This document shows positions 30,255 to 39,250 of a DNA stretch of 44,418 bases, piece after piece. Each line of letters begins with the position of its first letter. The stretch's first letter is position 1. A model generated the notes under the pieces. The model ran no database searches and was not told the DNA's origin. It worked only from the letters and a program-made list of their open reading frames with translations. Source of the DNA: a virus; IMG/VR virus record IMGVR_UViG_3300037193_002602, positions 1-44,418 of that record; one strand, 5' to 3'. Both the position numbers and the translations under genes were made by a program.

Positions 30255-30281
30255 CCCGGCCGCCGCGCCGGGTTTCTTTTT
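30255..30281 (+). terminator. Rho-independent terminator before the tail tube gene
   Basis: CCCGGC and GCCGGG form a stem around a GC-rich loop, followed by TTTCTTTTT. It separates head-tail joining genes from the tail module. Confidence 0.75.
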
Positions 30282-30303
30282 GCTTGACTGAAAGGAAGCA
30301 ACC

Positions 30304-30948
30304 ATGACCTACGCAATCGGGCGCGGCGTCCGCGTCGAAATCGGCATGACGGAATCCGCTGCCGTCACCCTCACCGAGGTGAGCGAAGCCAAGCCGCCGG
30401 TGGCCACCACCTCCGTGGCGCACGGCCTCGCGGTCAAGAGCCTGGCCTACGTCAGCGTCGCCACCGGCATGCCGCGTCTCGAAGGCCAGGCCGTGCGATT
30501 CTCGGCGGCCGCCGGCAGCTCGCTCACGTTCGAAGACCTGGACACCACCACCTACGGCAACTTCACGGCCGGTACCCTCATCCCCATCGCCACCTGGGGC
30601 ACGCTCGGCTCCACGACCGACTACAACAAGGCTGGCGGCGAGTCCAACCCGCTCGACGTGACGGTGCTGCTCGACGAGATCCAGCAGCAAGAGAACGGGC
30701 AACTCAGCGCCGAGAGTGTTGCCTTCACTCTGCGCACGGAAACCATCTCCGGCGCGGCGATGCAGAAGATCCGCGAGACCGCCCGCGTGAACGGATACCT
30801 CGTATTCCGGCTCACCCTGAAGGACGGCAACGTTCGCTACTTCCGCGGCCAGCCCTCGCTGCCCACCGAGCAGGTGGGCCAGGGTGCGGTGGGCGTCAGC
30901 ACCTTCAGCGTCACGCTCAAGCAGCTGTTCCTGGAAGGCGCCGCCTGA
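30304..30948 (+). CDS. Major tail tube protein
   Basis: 214 aa, ATG 30304 with AAAGGAA upstream. The sequence is beta-rich with TYAIGRGVRVEIGMTESAAV, LEGQAVRFSAAAGSSLTFED and LTLKDGNVRYFRGQP, and a C-terminal GVSTFSVTLKQLFLEGAA. Size and position (directly before the G/T chaperone pair) match lambda-like tail tube proteins. Confidence 0.82.
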   Translation: MTYAIGRGVRVEIGMTESAAVTLTEVSEAKPPVATTSVAHGLAVKSLAYVSVATGMPRLEGQAVRFSAAAGSSLTFEDLDTTTYGNFTAGTLIPIATWGTLGSTTDYNKAGGESNPLDVTVLLDEIQQQENGQLSAESVAFTLRTETISGAAMQKIRETARVNGYLVFRLTLKDGNVRYFRGQPSLPTEQVGQGAVGVSTFSVTLKQLFLEGAA

Positions 30949-31343
30949 TGAGCGCGCTCATTGCCAAGATGCGAGCGGCCAGGCAGACCTGGGTGCCGCT
31001 GGGCCCCGGCGGCCGGAAGGTGCTCATCGTCCGGCCGCCGGAGACAGAGTGGAAAGACTTCGTCTCCGGCAATGCGCTGGAGGTCGAAACCAGCCACGTG
31101 TGCAAGTACGTCATTGGCTGGGAGGGGTTCACCGAAGCCACGCTGCTCGGCGAAACCGTCGGTGTGCAAGACCCGGTGGCGTTCTCGCCAGAGCTGTGGG
31201 CCGAGTACATCAGCGACAGGCTGAGCGAAAAGAAGCTCGTCGCCGAGGCGCTGCTCGAGACGATGAAGAACCACAAGCTCAGCATCGCGGCCGACGCAAA
31301 AAACTCACAGCCCTCCTCGACGCCTGCGCCGGCGTCGACGTAG
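30948..31343 (+). CDS. Tail assembly chaperone G-like
   Basis: 131 aa, ATG 30948 overlapping the tail tube stop. Early residues TWVPLGPGGRKVLIVRPPET and WAEYISDRLSEKKLVAEALL fit small phage tail chaperones. The 3' end contains the slippery site at 31298-31304, after which the normal frame ends in a low-complexity tail (SQPSSTPAPAST). Confidence 0.8.
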   Translation: MSALIAKMRAARQTWVPLGPGGRKVLIVRPPETEWKDFVSGNALEVETSHVCKYVIGWEGFTEATLLGETVGVQDPVAFSPELWAEYISDRLSEKKLVAEALLETMKNHKLSIAADAKNSQPSSTPAPAST

Positions 31344-31567
31344 AGGGCGAAGAACCGCAGTTCACCGACAGCGAAGCTGATGCTCTCGAGGCTTGGCGAT
31401 ACCTCTCCAACGGAATGGGCGGACTGGACTGGTCCGGGCTGCCCGTCGTGGTGGAGGTGCTCGGCATCAGCGATGTCGAGCGCCTGGTGCGTCAGCTGAA
31501 GGTCATCAAGAACCACCGCCCACCCAAGGAAGACGACACCCATGCCACTGGCAACACTGAGCATTGA
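30948..31567 (+). CDS. Tail assembly chaperone G-T fusion by -1 frameshift
   Basis: At 31298-31304 the normal frame reads GCA AAA AAC, containing the heptamer A-AAA-AAC. A -1 slip continues as LTALLDACAGVDVEGEEPQF, then DALEAWRYLSNGMGGLDW and VERLVRQLKVIKNHRPPKED to the stop at 31567, adding 87 residues (about 206 aa in total). This extension occurs in the same place in lambda-like phages, where G and GT in a fixed ratio guide tape measure assembly. The extension overlaps the tape measure start by 26 bases. Confidence 0.85.
31298..31304 (+). promoter_or_regulatory. -1 ribosomal frameshift slippery heptamer (A-AAA-AAC)
   Basis: Six A followed by C, in the correct register to the G reading frame for simultaneous slippage of two tRNAs. 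Both frames are consistent with known chaperone sequences. Confidence 0.85.
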
Positions 31568-33857
31568 CCTGGTCGCCAAGCTCGCCCAGTTCGAGGCGGG
31601 TATGGACAAGGCTGCCCGGGTCGCTGACAAGCGCGCGGCCGACATCGCGCGATCGCTCAACGGCGTGAAGTCCGCGGTGACATCCGTCGCGGGTGCGCTG
31701 GGCGTTGCGTTCTCGGCCGACATGCTCGTCGGCGTGGTGCGCAGCAGCCTGGTCGCCATTGACGCGCTCAACGACCTCAGCGACGCGACCGGTGTCTCGG
31801 TCGAGGGGCTGTCGTCGCTGGAGCAGACGGCAATGCTGACTGGAACCACGCTCGAGACAGTGGGCGATGTGCTGGTCAAGTTCAACAACGTGCTCAAGGA
31901 GGCTGAGCCCAACTCGCAGATGGCGAAGGCGCTCAAGGCCATTGGACTCAATGCGTCAGAGCTGAGGCAGCAGGCACCGGATGACGCTTTGCGGCAAGTG
32001 GCTGAGGCACTGGTCAAGTACGAGAACGATGGCGCCAAGGCTCGGTTGATGACCGAGCTGTTCGGCAAGAGCGCACGCGAGCTGGCGCCGTTCCTCAAAG
32101 ACCTGGCCGAGAAGGGCAAGCTCAATGCTCAGGTAACCACCGAGCAGGCCGAGAAGGCTGAGAAGTTCAACCAGCTGCTTGCCGAGCTGAAGACCAACTC
32201 GACCAACGCTGCAAGGGCTCTGACCATCGAGCTTATCCCGGCGCTGAGCACGATGTTCGGCAAGGCTGCCGACGCTGAGAAGGCCTTTGGCTCCTTGCTG
32301 GGCGCCATCACCGGCCAGCGCCTCACTGACAACTTCTTCTCCACCGCCGAGAACGTTGCACGCAACCGCGAAGAGGTAGAGAAGCTCACCCAGGCGGTTG
32401 AGCGCTTCAACAAGACGCGCGAACGCCAGAAGGGCTACCTGTCGCCGCTGGATGCGTCGTTCGAGGCGAACACGCGGGAGCAACTGGCCGCAGCCCAGAA
32501 ACGCCTGGAGTTCTTCAAGCTGCAGCAGCAGCGTGCCGCGCTGGAGCTGGGCCGCGGTGTAGGCGAGGACCCGCGGCTTCGCACCCAAAAGCTGACACTG
32601 CCGCCCGGGGTCACCGACAGTGACAAGGAGCGCGTCGCCCAGCTCGAGCGTGCGCGCAAGGCCTACGAAGACCTCATCAGCCGCGTCCGCGAACGCATCA
32701 CGCTGGCTGAGGGCGAGCTCTCCACCGGCCAGCAACTCACCGAGTCCCAGAAGTTCGCGATCGATATCACCGCGAAGCTGACGGATGGTGAACTGAAACT
32801 CAGCGACGCCCAGCGTCGTGGCGTCGCTGGCCTGCTGCAGCAGTACAAGGCCGTGTCCCAGGCCAACGAAGCGCAGCAGGCCCTGCTCAAGTCGCAGGCC
32901 GAGGCTGCTGCGCTCAGCGATCGGCAGCTCCAAGTCCTGCAGCAGGAGAACGCGGCTCGCATCGAAGGCAACGACCAGCTGCGTGACTACGTCAAGGAGA
33001 TCGGCCTCACCAGCGAGGCCATCGAGCAGCTTCGCATCGCGCGCCTGGAAGAAAAGCTCGCGCTGGAGGAGCAGGCCGAGGCCATGCTCCTCAACGCCGG
33101 CGCGGGGGCTGACGAACTGCAGGCCGTGGCTCAGCGTCTGCGTCTGCTGCGCGAAGAGATCCAGTTGCGCCGCGATGCAGCTGCCAAGACCAAGGCGCTC
33201 GGCACCGACGCAACGGCCGGCGCCATTGCCGCCATCAAACAGTACCAGGAAGAGGTGCGCCGCGCCGGCGACGCCACGCGCGACTCCGTGCGCCAGGGCA
33301 TTGGCGTACTCGAAGAAGATCTGGTGCAAGTCTTCAAGACTGGACGCCTCGACGTGAGCAACTTCATTGACTTTGTGCTGCAGGAATTCCTGCGGCTCAA
33401 GGTGGTGCGTCCGTTGCTGAACGAGATCTTCAAATCCGGCACCTCGTCATCCGAAGGCGGCGGCTGGTTCACTGCGTTGCTCAACGCCTTCAGCAGCAGC
33501 AGCGGCGGCGCCTCCGGCAGCGCCAAGGGCGACGCCTTCACCCCCGCCGGCAAGGTGCGGCACTTCAAGAACGGCGGCAAGATCGTCGACCGGCGCACGC
33601 GCTTCCTCTTCGGTGGCGGCCAGCTGGGCGAAATGGGCGAGGCCGGGCCCGAGGGCATCTTGCCGCTGCAGCGCGGGCCCGATGGGCGCCTCGGCGTGGC
33701 GGCGCACGGCGCCGGCGGGCAGACCAACAACTACTACTACCAGCCCACCATCGCGGCTGGCGTGACGCACGCCGAGCTCGAGCGCGTGCTGCATCTCGAG
33801 CGGCAGAACAACGCCGCGCAGATGCGCATCCTGTTCGAGCGCGCAGGGGGGCGCTGA
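31542..33857 (+). CDS. Tail tape measure protein
   Basis: 771 aa; largely helical and Ala/Glu/Gln-rich. The N-terminus has LATLSIDLVAKLAQFEAGMD and a Gly/Ala hydrophobic segment near residues 45-70 (AVTSVAGALGVAFSADMLVG). The middle is long coiled-coil; the C-terminus contains GEMGEAGPEGILPLQRGPDG, the usual end domain of tape measures. With about 1.5 angstrom per residue, a tail of roughly 115 nm would be expected (inference). Confidence 0.92.
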   Translation: MPLATLSIDLVAKLAQFEAGMDKAARVADKRAADIARSLNGVKSAVTSVAGALGVAFSADMLVGVVRSSLVAIDALNDLSDATGVSVEGLSSLEQTAMLTGTTLETVGDVLVKFNNVLKEAEPNSQMAKALKAIGLNASELRQQAPDDALRQVAEALVKYENDGAKARLMTELFGKSARELAPFLKDLAEKGKLNAQVTTEQAEKAEKFNQLLAELKTNSTNAARALTIELIPALSTMFGKAADAEKAFGSLLGAITGQRLTDNFFSTAENVARNREEVEKLTQAVERFNKTRERQKGYLSPLDASFEANTREQLAAAQKRLEFFKLQQQRAALELGRGVGEDPRLRTQKLTLPPGVTDSDKERVAQLERARKAYEDLISRVRERITLAEGELSTGQQLTESQKFAIDITAKLTDGELKLSDAQRRGVAGLLQQYKAVSQANEAQQALLKSQAEAAALSDRQLQVLQQENAARIEGNDQLRDYVKEIGLTSEAIEQLRIARLEEKLALEEQAEAMLLNAGAGADELQAVAQRLRLLREEIQLRRDAAAKTKALGTDATAGAIAAIKQYQEEVRRAGDATRDSVRQGIGVLEEDLVQVFKTGRLDVSNFIDFVLQEFLRLKVVRPLLNEIFKSGTSSSEGGGWFTALLNAFSSSSGGASGSAKGDAFTPAGKVRHFKNGGKIVDRRTRFLFGGGQLGEMGEAGPEGILPLQRGPDGRLGVAAHGAGGQTNNYYYQPTIAAGVTHAELERVLHLERQNNAAQMRILFERAGGR

Positions 33858-33861
33858 GGCC

Positions 33862-34989
33862 ATGGCTGACTTCGATCTGCCGCAAGCGCTCTACCCACAG
33901 GTCGCGAGCTTCGGCCTGCAGCGTGTGGGCCTGCAGCACCGCAGCCAGTTCAACGGCACGGTGCAGAGCATTGAGTTCCCGTCGGAGCACTGGATGCTCG
34001 AGCTGAGCACCGCGCCCCGCGTCAAAGGCAAGGCTGGCCAGGCCGAGGCGTTCTTCAACCGCCTCACGGGGGGTGTGAACCGACTGCGCATGCACCACCC
34101 CACGCGGCTGGCTCCGGTGGGCACCATGCGCGGCATCCCGACGCTCAAGACCACCGTCAACCGCGGAGCAAGCAGCCTGGTGCTGGAGAAAGTTCGCAAC
34201 GACAACCTGTTGGTCAGCAGCAGCTTTGAGATCGACGCGAACGCCAATGGCATCGCTGACGGGTGGACGGCTTACTCGAATGGCACGGTGGTGGGCGCGT
34301 CGTATGCCGGTGGCTCGTCGTTCCCAATCCACGGGGTTCGTGAGCAGGTCGTTGATGCTACGTCGATCGGCTCCACGTCGTCGGACCGTGTCGGCCTGTT
34401 TCAGACAGTCGATCTCGGCGTCGGAGTTTCGTACTCCGGGCCGGTCACGATGGCGCTTTCAGTGAGAGGCCTGCCAGGTGGAGCGCATGCCGTCATCTAC
34501 TACGAGGCTTGCGATTCCTCAGTCGCCATCATCACGGCTGGGGTAGTGGCCGACGACGCTTCGTGGCCTGCTTTCCCGATGAAGCGCATCTCCGGTGTAT
34601 TCACGGCGCCGGCCGGAACACGCTACCTGCGCTTCTACGGGTGGGTTTCGCAGAGTCCAGGTGGAAATATCCAGTGGCGTATCGACGGCGCTCTCATGGC
34701 CCTGGGCAACGTCTCGACGGACTACCCGGGCCCGGCCACGCTCAAGGCCGGCGACCTCATCGGCTGCGGCGGCCATCTCTTCCAGGTGGCAGAGGACTGC
34801 ACCGCCAGCGACATCGGCGAAATGACCGTGCCGTTGGTGAACCGCGTGCGTTCCACCATCACCGCCGGCGCGGCCGTCACGTGGGACAAGCCGACCACCT
34901 ACTTCGTTGCGCCGCAGATGCGGGCCGATGCGGTGCACCGCCCCGGCTACATCGAGGGCATGACCCTCTCACTCGTGGAGAAGTGGTAA
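33862..34989 (+). CDS. Distal tail-like protein with inserted carbohydrate-binding-like domain
   Basis: 375 aa. The ends match a tail-tip protein: LEMKAGQ-type FPSEHWMLELSTAPRVKGKA and FFNRLTGGVNRLRMHHPTRL in the first 90 residues, and ATLKAGDLIGCGGHLFQVAE with TLSLVEKW at the end. Between them (about residues 115-270) sits a beta-sandwich module: NLLVSSSFEIDANANGIADG, WTAYSNGTVVGASYAGGS, RYLRFYGWVSQSPGGNIQWR. It resembles CBM4/9-type carbohydrate-binding domains, often inserted in phage baseplate proteins to bind host glycans. Confidence 0.7.
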   Translation: MADFDLPQALYPQVASFGLQRVGLQHRSQFNGTVQSIEFPSEHWMLELSTAPRVKGKAGQAEAFFNRLTGGVNRLRMHHPTRLAPVGTMRGIPTLKTTVNRGASSLVLEKVRNDNLLVSSSFEIDANANGIADGWTAYSNGTVVGASYAGGSSFPIHGVREQVVDATSIGSTSSDRVGLFQTVDLGVGVSYSGPVTMALSVRGLPGGAHAVIYYEACDSSVAIITAGVVADDASWPAFPMKRISGVFTAPAGTRYLRFYGWVSQSPGGNIQWRIDGALMALGNVSTDYPGPATLKAGDLIGCGGHLFQVAEDCTASDIGEMTVPLVNRVRSTITAGAAVTWDKPTTYFVAPQMRADAVHRPGYIEGMTLSLVEKW

Positions 34990-34992
34990 GCC

Positions 34993-35559
34993 ATGCGCAC
35001 CATCGCCGCCCCCGCGCAGGCCGTGCTCAACGGCGCTGTGTGCCCGCTGGTCCTGCTCGTCGAAATGCTGCTCTCGTCGCCAGTGCGGCTGTGCAGCGCG
35101 CCTCACGCCGTGGTGCACGGCGGCAACACGTTCGACGGGCTGGGCAACTTCGGCTCGATCGAAGAGGTGGCCGACTCGCCTGGTGACAACAAAGCGCTGA
35201 GGTTCACCATCAGCGGCGTGCCATCGGAGTCGCTGGCTCTCGCAATGGCCGAGGACATCCGAAACAAGCCCATCAACGTGTGGATGGCGGTGCTGGATCC
35301 AACGACGCACGATGTGCTGGACGCACCCCTGTTGTGGGCCGGCACGCTGGATCAGATGCCCATCCGCATGGGCGATGGCGCCTCGAGCATCAGCGTCACG
35401 GCCATCCACCGCGGCGAAACATTCGCCCGGCCGAAGCCGTTGCGCTACACCGACGTCGACCAGCAGCGCCTCTACCCGGGTGACACCAGTCTGCGCTTCG
35501 TCACCAGCCAGGCCAACCAGAAGGTGGTGTGGCCCGCGGCCCGCTACTGGGCGAGGTGA
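34993..35559 (+). CDS. Tail-tip protein (DUF2163-like)
   Basis: 188 aa. Sequence such as LVLLVEMLLSSPVRLCSAPH, LRFTISGVPSESLALAMAED, VWMAVLDPTTHDVLD, and a basic end with HRGETFARPKPLRYTDVDQQ and LYPGD fits the tail-tip proteins found between the distal tail protein and the NlpC/P60-like gene in GTA-like and HK97-like tails. Confidence 0.7.
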   Translation: MRTIAAPAQAVLNGAVCPLVLLVEMLLSSPVRLCSAPHAVVHGGNTFDGLGNFGSIEEVADSPGDNKALRFTISGVPSESLALAMAEDIRNKPINVWMAVLDPTTHDVLDAPLLWAGTLDQMPIRMGDGASSISVTAIHRGETFARPKPLRYTDVDQQRLYPGDTSLRFVTSQANQKVVWPAARYWAR

Positions 35560-35616
35560 CGCACGCGCGCGCTTTCGTTCCCCTTTTTCCAACCCCACCA
35601 CCCAGCTTTCGTTTCC

Positions 35617-36069
35617 ATGACTGCTCGCCTCCGAGAGTGGCAGGCGCGGCTCGCCGCATGCCTGGCCGAGCGCGCGGCGCGCCCGTTCGCCTGGGGCGTG
35701 CACGACTGCTGCATGTTCGCTGCTGACTGTGTAGACGCCTGCACGGGGGCGGATCCCGCTGCCGATCTGCGCGGCGCCTATGCCGACGCTGCAGGCGCGC
35801 TCCAGGTCGTGCAGGGCCTGGGCGGCCTGCCGGCCATCGCTGCTGCCCGTCTGGGTGCCGAGATCGCGCCGGCCCTCGCCCAGGTGGGCGACGTGGCCGT
35901 GCTGCCTGCCATGCCGCGGCACGAGGGCGACCCCGTCGTGCAGGCATTCCCGCACATGCTGGCGGTGTGGGGCGGCGCCATGTGGCTGGCGCCGTGGGAG
36001 GTGGGCTATGTGGCGTTGCCGGCCGATCAGGCGCTGCAGGCGTGGCGCATCGTGAGCGGGGAGGGCTGA
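35617..36069 (+). CDS. NlpC/P60-related tail protein (DUF6950-like)
   Basis: 150 aa. The N-terminal region has WQARLAACLAERAARPFAWG, then HDCCMFAADCVDACTGADPA, typical of small papain-like tail proteins (Cys and His neighbouring in HDCCMFAAD). The C-terminal part contains VGDVAVLP and PHMLAVWGGAMWLAPW. The family is thought to help open the cell wall during entry or to shape the tail tip. Confidence 0.72.
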   Translation: MTARLREWQARLAACLAERAARPFAWGVHDCCMFAADCVDACTGADPAADLRGAYADAAGALQVVQGLGGLPAIAAARLGAEIAPALAQVGDVAVLPAMPRHEGDPVVQAFPHMLAVWGGAMWLAPWEVGYVALPADQALQAWRIVSGEG

Positions 36070-36073
36070 CGCC

Positions 36074-38632
36074 ATGCCGCAGGCCCTTCCATTCATCTTC
36101 GCGGCGCTGGTCAACTACGGCTACTACTACGCGGCCGCTGTGGTGTTCGTGGCCATGATGGCCAGCAACGCCTACGAGCGCCGCAAGGCCGCGCGCCAGG
36201 CGCGCGATGCATACAACGCCAGCCTGCAGGACCGGCTGGTGATGACCATGACCGTCGACGGCCCGCGCTCGCGGGTCTACGGCGAGGTGCGCACGGTGGA
36301 CGGCGTGCTGTTCCACGCCACGCACGGCAGCCTGAGCGAAAAGTACGTGCTCGTCGTGGCCTTCGCCGGGCACGAGTGCCAGGAGATCGGGCAGATCTAC
36401 TTCGACGACGTGCCCGTGGCGTTCGACGGCAGCGGCTGGATCACCCCACTGCCGCCGGCGCTCACCTCGCAGTTCATCCACTACGAGCGTGCAACCGGGC
36501 AGGCCGATATCACCTTGTCGGGTGGCAACGGCTCGGTGGTGTTGCCGCAAACCCCGCTCACGGCCACGGTTACCTTCGACCTGGGCAACGACAACGGCAC
36601 CGTCACCACCACGCCATCCATCAGCGGCAACACGGTCACCGTCACCGGCTGGGGCAGCACCACCGGAACGGCCAAGGTGGACTACGAATACACCGTCAGC
36701 ACCCCGCGCGTGCGGCTGTTGCAGAAGTACCTCGGCACCGCCGGGCAGGACATCGGCAGCGACCACCTGCAGTCGCGCTTCCCGTCGCTCATCAACACCG
36801 GGGCGAACGACGACCGCTTCGCTGGGATTTGCTGCGCGGTGTTCGAGTTCGACTACGACCAGGACATCTTCCCCACGGGCGTGCCGCAGATCACCGCGGT
36901 GATAAAGGGAGCCAAGATCCTGGACCCGCGCACCAGCACCACCGCTTGGTCGCAGAACGCAGCGCTGATCGGCTATGACTGGGCCCGCTATGCCTACGGC
37001 GGAGCCTGCGCCACCACGGAGATCATTACCGCCCAGGTCAACGCCGCGGCCAATGCCTGCGACGTGTCCACCACGTTCAACCTGGCCGGCGGCGGGAGCG
37101 AGGTGCGACCGCTCTACCAGTGCGGCATCGTCTGCAGCCTCGACGTGAACCCCGATGTGTGGATGGACGAGATCGTCGAGAGCATGGCCGGTCGCTGGGG
37201 CTGGGCCGGCGGCAAGATCGCCATGGTGGCCGGGGCCTACCGAGCGCCGGTGGAGACCATCACCGAAGACTGGATCAGCGACCAGGGCGACATCGAGATC
37301 GTGCCGCAGCCCTCGCGCAGCGAGCTGGTCAACGTGTACCGCCCCAGTTTCTTCGACGCAGCGCAGGCCTACGTGCAGGCCCCGGGTGCCGAGATCCGAT
37401 CGAGCAGCTACATCACTATCGACGGGCAGGAACTGCCACGCGAGGTGACCCTCGGCGGCGTGACGCGCGCCGTGCACGCCGGCCACGTGTGCGGCGTGCT
37501 CATGCGCGATCAGCGCGAGGGCATGGTGGCCAAGCTGCCGTGCAACATGCGCGCCTTCAAGATGGAGCTGTTCGACGTGGTGAACGTCACGCTCCCGCAC
37601 TTCGGCTGGAGCGCCAAGGTGTTCGAGATCGTCGGCTGGGCCTTCGACATGACGAAGGCCCTGGTGACGCTCACGCTGAAGGAAACCGACGCCAGCGTCT
37701 ACACCGTTGATTCCAGCTTCAGCACGCCCAACTCGAGCAACAACACGCTGCTGCCTGCGCCGTGGGTGGTGCCGACTCCGACCGGCCTATCGGTAACCAG
37801 CGGCACCACGGCGCTCAGTGATGGCAGCATCATTACGCGTACCGAGGTCACGTGGACAGCCACCACGAGCGAGGCTGTGCGGCAGAGCGGCAAGATCGAG
37901 GTGCAGTACGTCGAGGCGGCAGATACCTTGCCGTCCGCGGCGAACTGGGCAAGCTGGATCGAAGAGGGGAGCGCGACCAAAGCAGTAATACCCGGCCTGC
38001 GCGCCAAGCGGCACTACCTGTTCCGTGTGCGTGCCATCAACACGCTCGGCGTGCGCAGCGCGTGGGGCCCTCTCTATGTGCACCAGATAGGGCAGCCACC
38101 ACTCGTGCAGACGGGTGGCATTGCCGTCAACGCAGCCACCGAGTTCAACAGCGCCGCGCAACCCACGCGCACGTGCAAGCTCCGCAGCGACACGGGCGCA
38201 ACGGTCACGCCGCCATATGAGGCAAATAGCAGCGGGCTCACCGTCGATGTGCTGACCCTGAGCTACACCAACAACACCGGCGCTGCCGTGAGCGTGGAGG
38301 TGACTGGAAGTTTCGTGTGCAAGCTGTCCCACACCTCTGGCACGAACGGCAACAGCTACGGCTTCATCCGCACGCGCCTGTCCGCCACGATTTCTGCGGT
38401 GGAGTACGGCGAGTCGGCCGCCCAGCCCATGGCCAGCGATGTTGGCCTGACAGAGGGGCTGCTGTTTTCCAGGTCGCCCGTGTTGCAGCTGATCTCTGTG
38501 CCCAACGGGTCCACGCTGAGCATTGCCATCGTGGCCACGATTGAGTGGAAGTCTGGCACGCCCACCAACGTGGGCGACCTCATCGCCGAGTTCAATGACC
38601 TGACCATTCGCTACGCCGCGCTGAAGCGCTGA
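36074..38632 (+). CDS. Tail tip / host specificity protein (J-like) with fibronectin-type domain
   Basis: 852 aa. The N-terminus holds a hydrophobic helix (about residues 14-33, YYYAAAVVFVAMMASNAY) and a J-like core: VMTMTVDGPRSRVYGEVRTV, CQEIGQIYFDDVPVAFDGSG and GTAGQDIGSDHLQSRFPSLI. A fibronectin type III-like domain lies around residues 575-670 (TEVTWTATTSEAVRQSGKIE; HYLFRVRAINTLGVRSAWGP). The C-terminal 150 residues are beta-rich and probably bind the receptor. No DGR variable repeat is present here. Confidence 0.85.
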   Translation: MPQALPFIFAALVNYGYYYAAAVVFVAMMASNAYERRKAARQARDAYNASLQDRLVMTMTVDGPRSRVYGEVRTVDGVLFHATHGSLSEKYVLVVAFAGHECQEIGQIYFDDVPVAFDGSGWITPLPPALTSQFIHYERATGQADITLSGGNGSVVLPQTPLTATVTFDLGNDNGTVTTTPSISGNTVTVTGWGSTTGTAKVDYEYTVSTPRVRLLQKYLGTAGQDIGSDHLQSRFPSLINTGANDDRFAGICCAVFEFDYDQDIFPTGVPQITAVIKGAKILDPRTSTTAWSQNAALIGYDWARYAYGGACATTEIITAQVNAAANACDVSTTFNLAGGGSEVRPLYQCGIVCSLDVNPDVWMDEIVESMAGRWGWAGGKIAMVAGAYRAPVETITEDWISDQGDIEIVPQPSRSELVNVYRPSFFDAAQAYVQAPGAEIRSSSYITIDGQELPREVTLGGVTRAVHAGHVCGVLMRDQREGMVAKLPCNMRAFKMELFDVVNVTLPHFGWSAKVFEIVGWAFDMTKALVTLTLKETDASVYTVDSSFSTPNSSNNTLLPAPWVVPTPTGLSVTSGTTALSDGSIITRTEVTWTATTSEAVRQSGKIEVQYVEAADTLPSAANWASWIEEGSATKAVIPGLRAKRHYLFRVRAINTLGVRSAWGPLYVHQIGQPPLVQTGGIAVNAATEFNSAAQPTRTCKLRSDTGATVTPPYEANSSGLTVDVLTLSYTNNTGAAVSVEVTGSFVCKLSHTSGTNGNSYGFIRTRLSATISAVEYGESAAQPMASDVGLTEGLLFSRSPVLQLISVPNGSTLSIAIVATIEWKSGTPTNVGDLIAEFNDLTIRYAALKR

Positions 38633-38657
38633 ACAGGGTAGGGCGCTGCGAGCCCTG

Positions 38658-38741
38658 ATGCTGAACCCCGCCGACGCTTCGGCGCGCGCCAAGCTCGAAG
38701 AGATCGAGATGGCGATCGCCGAACTAGGCATCCGTGAGTAG
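38658..38741 (+). CDS. Possible 27-aa peptide after the tail-tip gene
   Basis: The short frame ADASARAKLEEIEMAIAELG ends at TAG 38739-38741. It forms one amphipathic helix. No ribosome site is clear. It may be a real small protein or the remnant of a fibre attachment module. Confidence 0.3.
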   Translation: MLNPADASARAKLEEIEMAIAELGIRE

Positions 38742-38762
38742 CAAAGACCAGGAGACCCCAGC

Positions 38763-39068
38763 ATGCAAACCGACAAGCTGCTGCATATCGCGGCAGGCGC
38801 CGCCGTGGCCGTGCTCACCACCGCCGTGGCCTCCATCGTGAGTCACCGCCTGCTGTTCCCCGAGTCGCCCGGTGCCGCGACGGCCCTGGCTCTGTGGCTC
38901 GGCTTCAAGGCCGCGTTGCTCGCCGGCTGGCTGAAAGAGGAATACGACCGCGGCCGCCCCGACCACCACACACGCGATGGGTGGGACGCCTACGCCACCG
39001 TGGCCGGAGCGCTGGCCGCGCCGCTGGGGCTCGGCATCGCGGCGCTGGTGTGGCCGCTGCTGTACTGA
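38763..39068 (+). CDS. Membrane protein of the lysis region (101 aa)
   Basis: Starts MQTDKLLHIAAGAAVAVLTT; further hydrophobic parts are ALALWLGFKAALLAGWL and VAGALAAPLGLGIAALVWPL. A conserved-looking AGWLKEEYDRGRPDHHTRDG follows the second helix, a pattern seen in YfiM-like phage membrane proteins. It may be a holin-associated protein; uncertain. Confidence 0.55.
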   Translation: MQTDKLLHIAAGAAVAVLTTAVASIVSHRLLFPESPGAATALALWLGFKAALLAGWLKEEYDRGRPDHHTRDGWDAYATVAGALAAPLGLGIAALVWPLLY

Positions 39069-39094
39069 TTCGCCACTTCCGAAAGGAGCCTGCC

Positions 39095-39238
39095 ATGTTG
39101 GAACTCGCCATTGCCTTTGCCGCCGGCATTGCCGGTGCCGCAGCGTTGCACCGCTGGGCAGCCAAGAGCCGCTACGGCCTCGTGCGCAAGATCGACGCGG
39201 TGGTGATGGGGGGCGGCGGCCCCGGCGAAGAGCGCTGA
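39095..39238 (+). CDS. Small single-pass membrane protein (47 aa)
   Basis: ATG 39095 with AAAGGAG upstream. LELAIAFAAGIAGAAALHRW is one membrane segment, followed by a basic and Gly-rich tail. Could be an antiholin or pinholin component; unassigned. Confidence 0.5.
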   Translation: MLELAIAFAAGIAGAAALHRWAAKSRYGLVRKIDAVVMGGGGPGEER

Positions 39239-39250
39239 GCCGCCGCCCCC

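Noticed and set aside
35501-37600. 699-codon minus-strand frame opposite the tail-tip gene
   Set aside because: It spans the ends of several real genes on the other strand and has no recognisable domain or ribosome site.
36074-38632. A DGR variable repeat in the tail-tip protein
   Set aside because: No match to the TR end (SYEGCARAVR) or the AAC-type codon run was found in this gene or other late genes.
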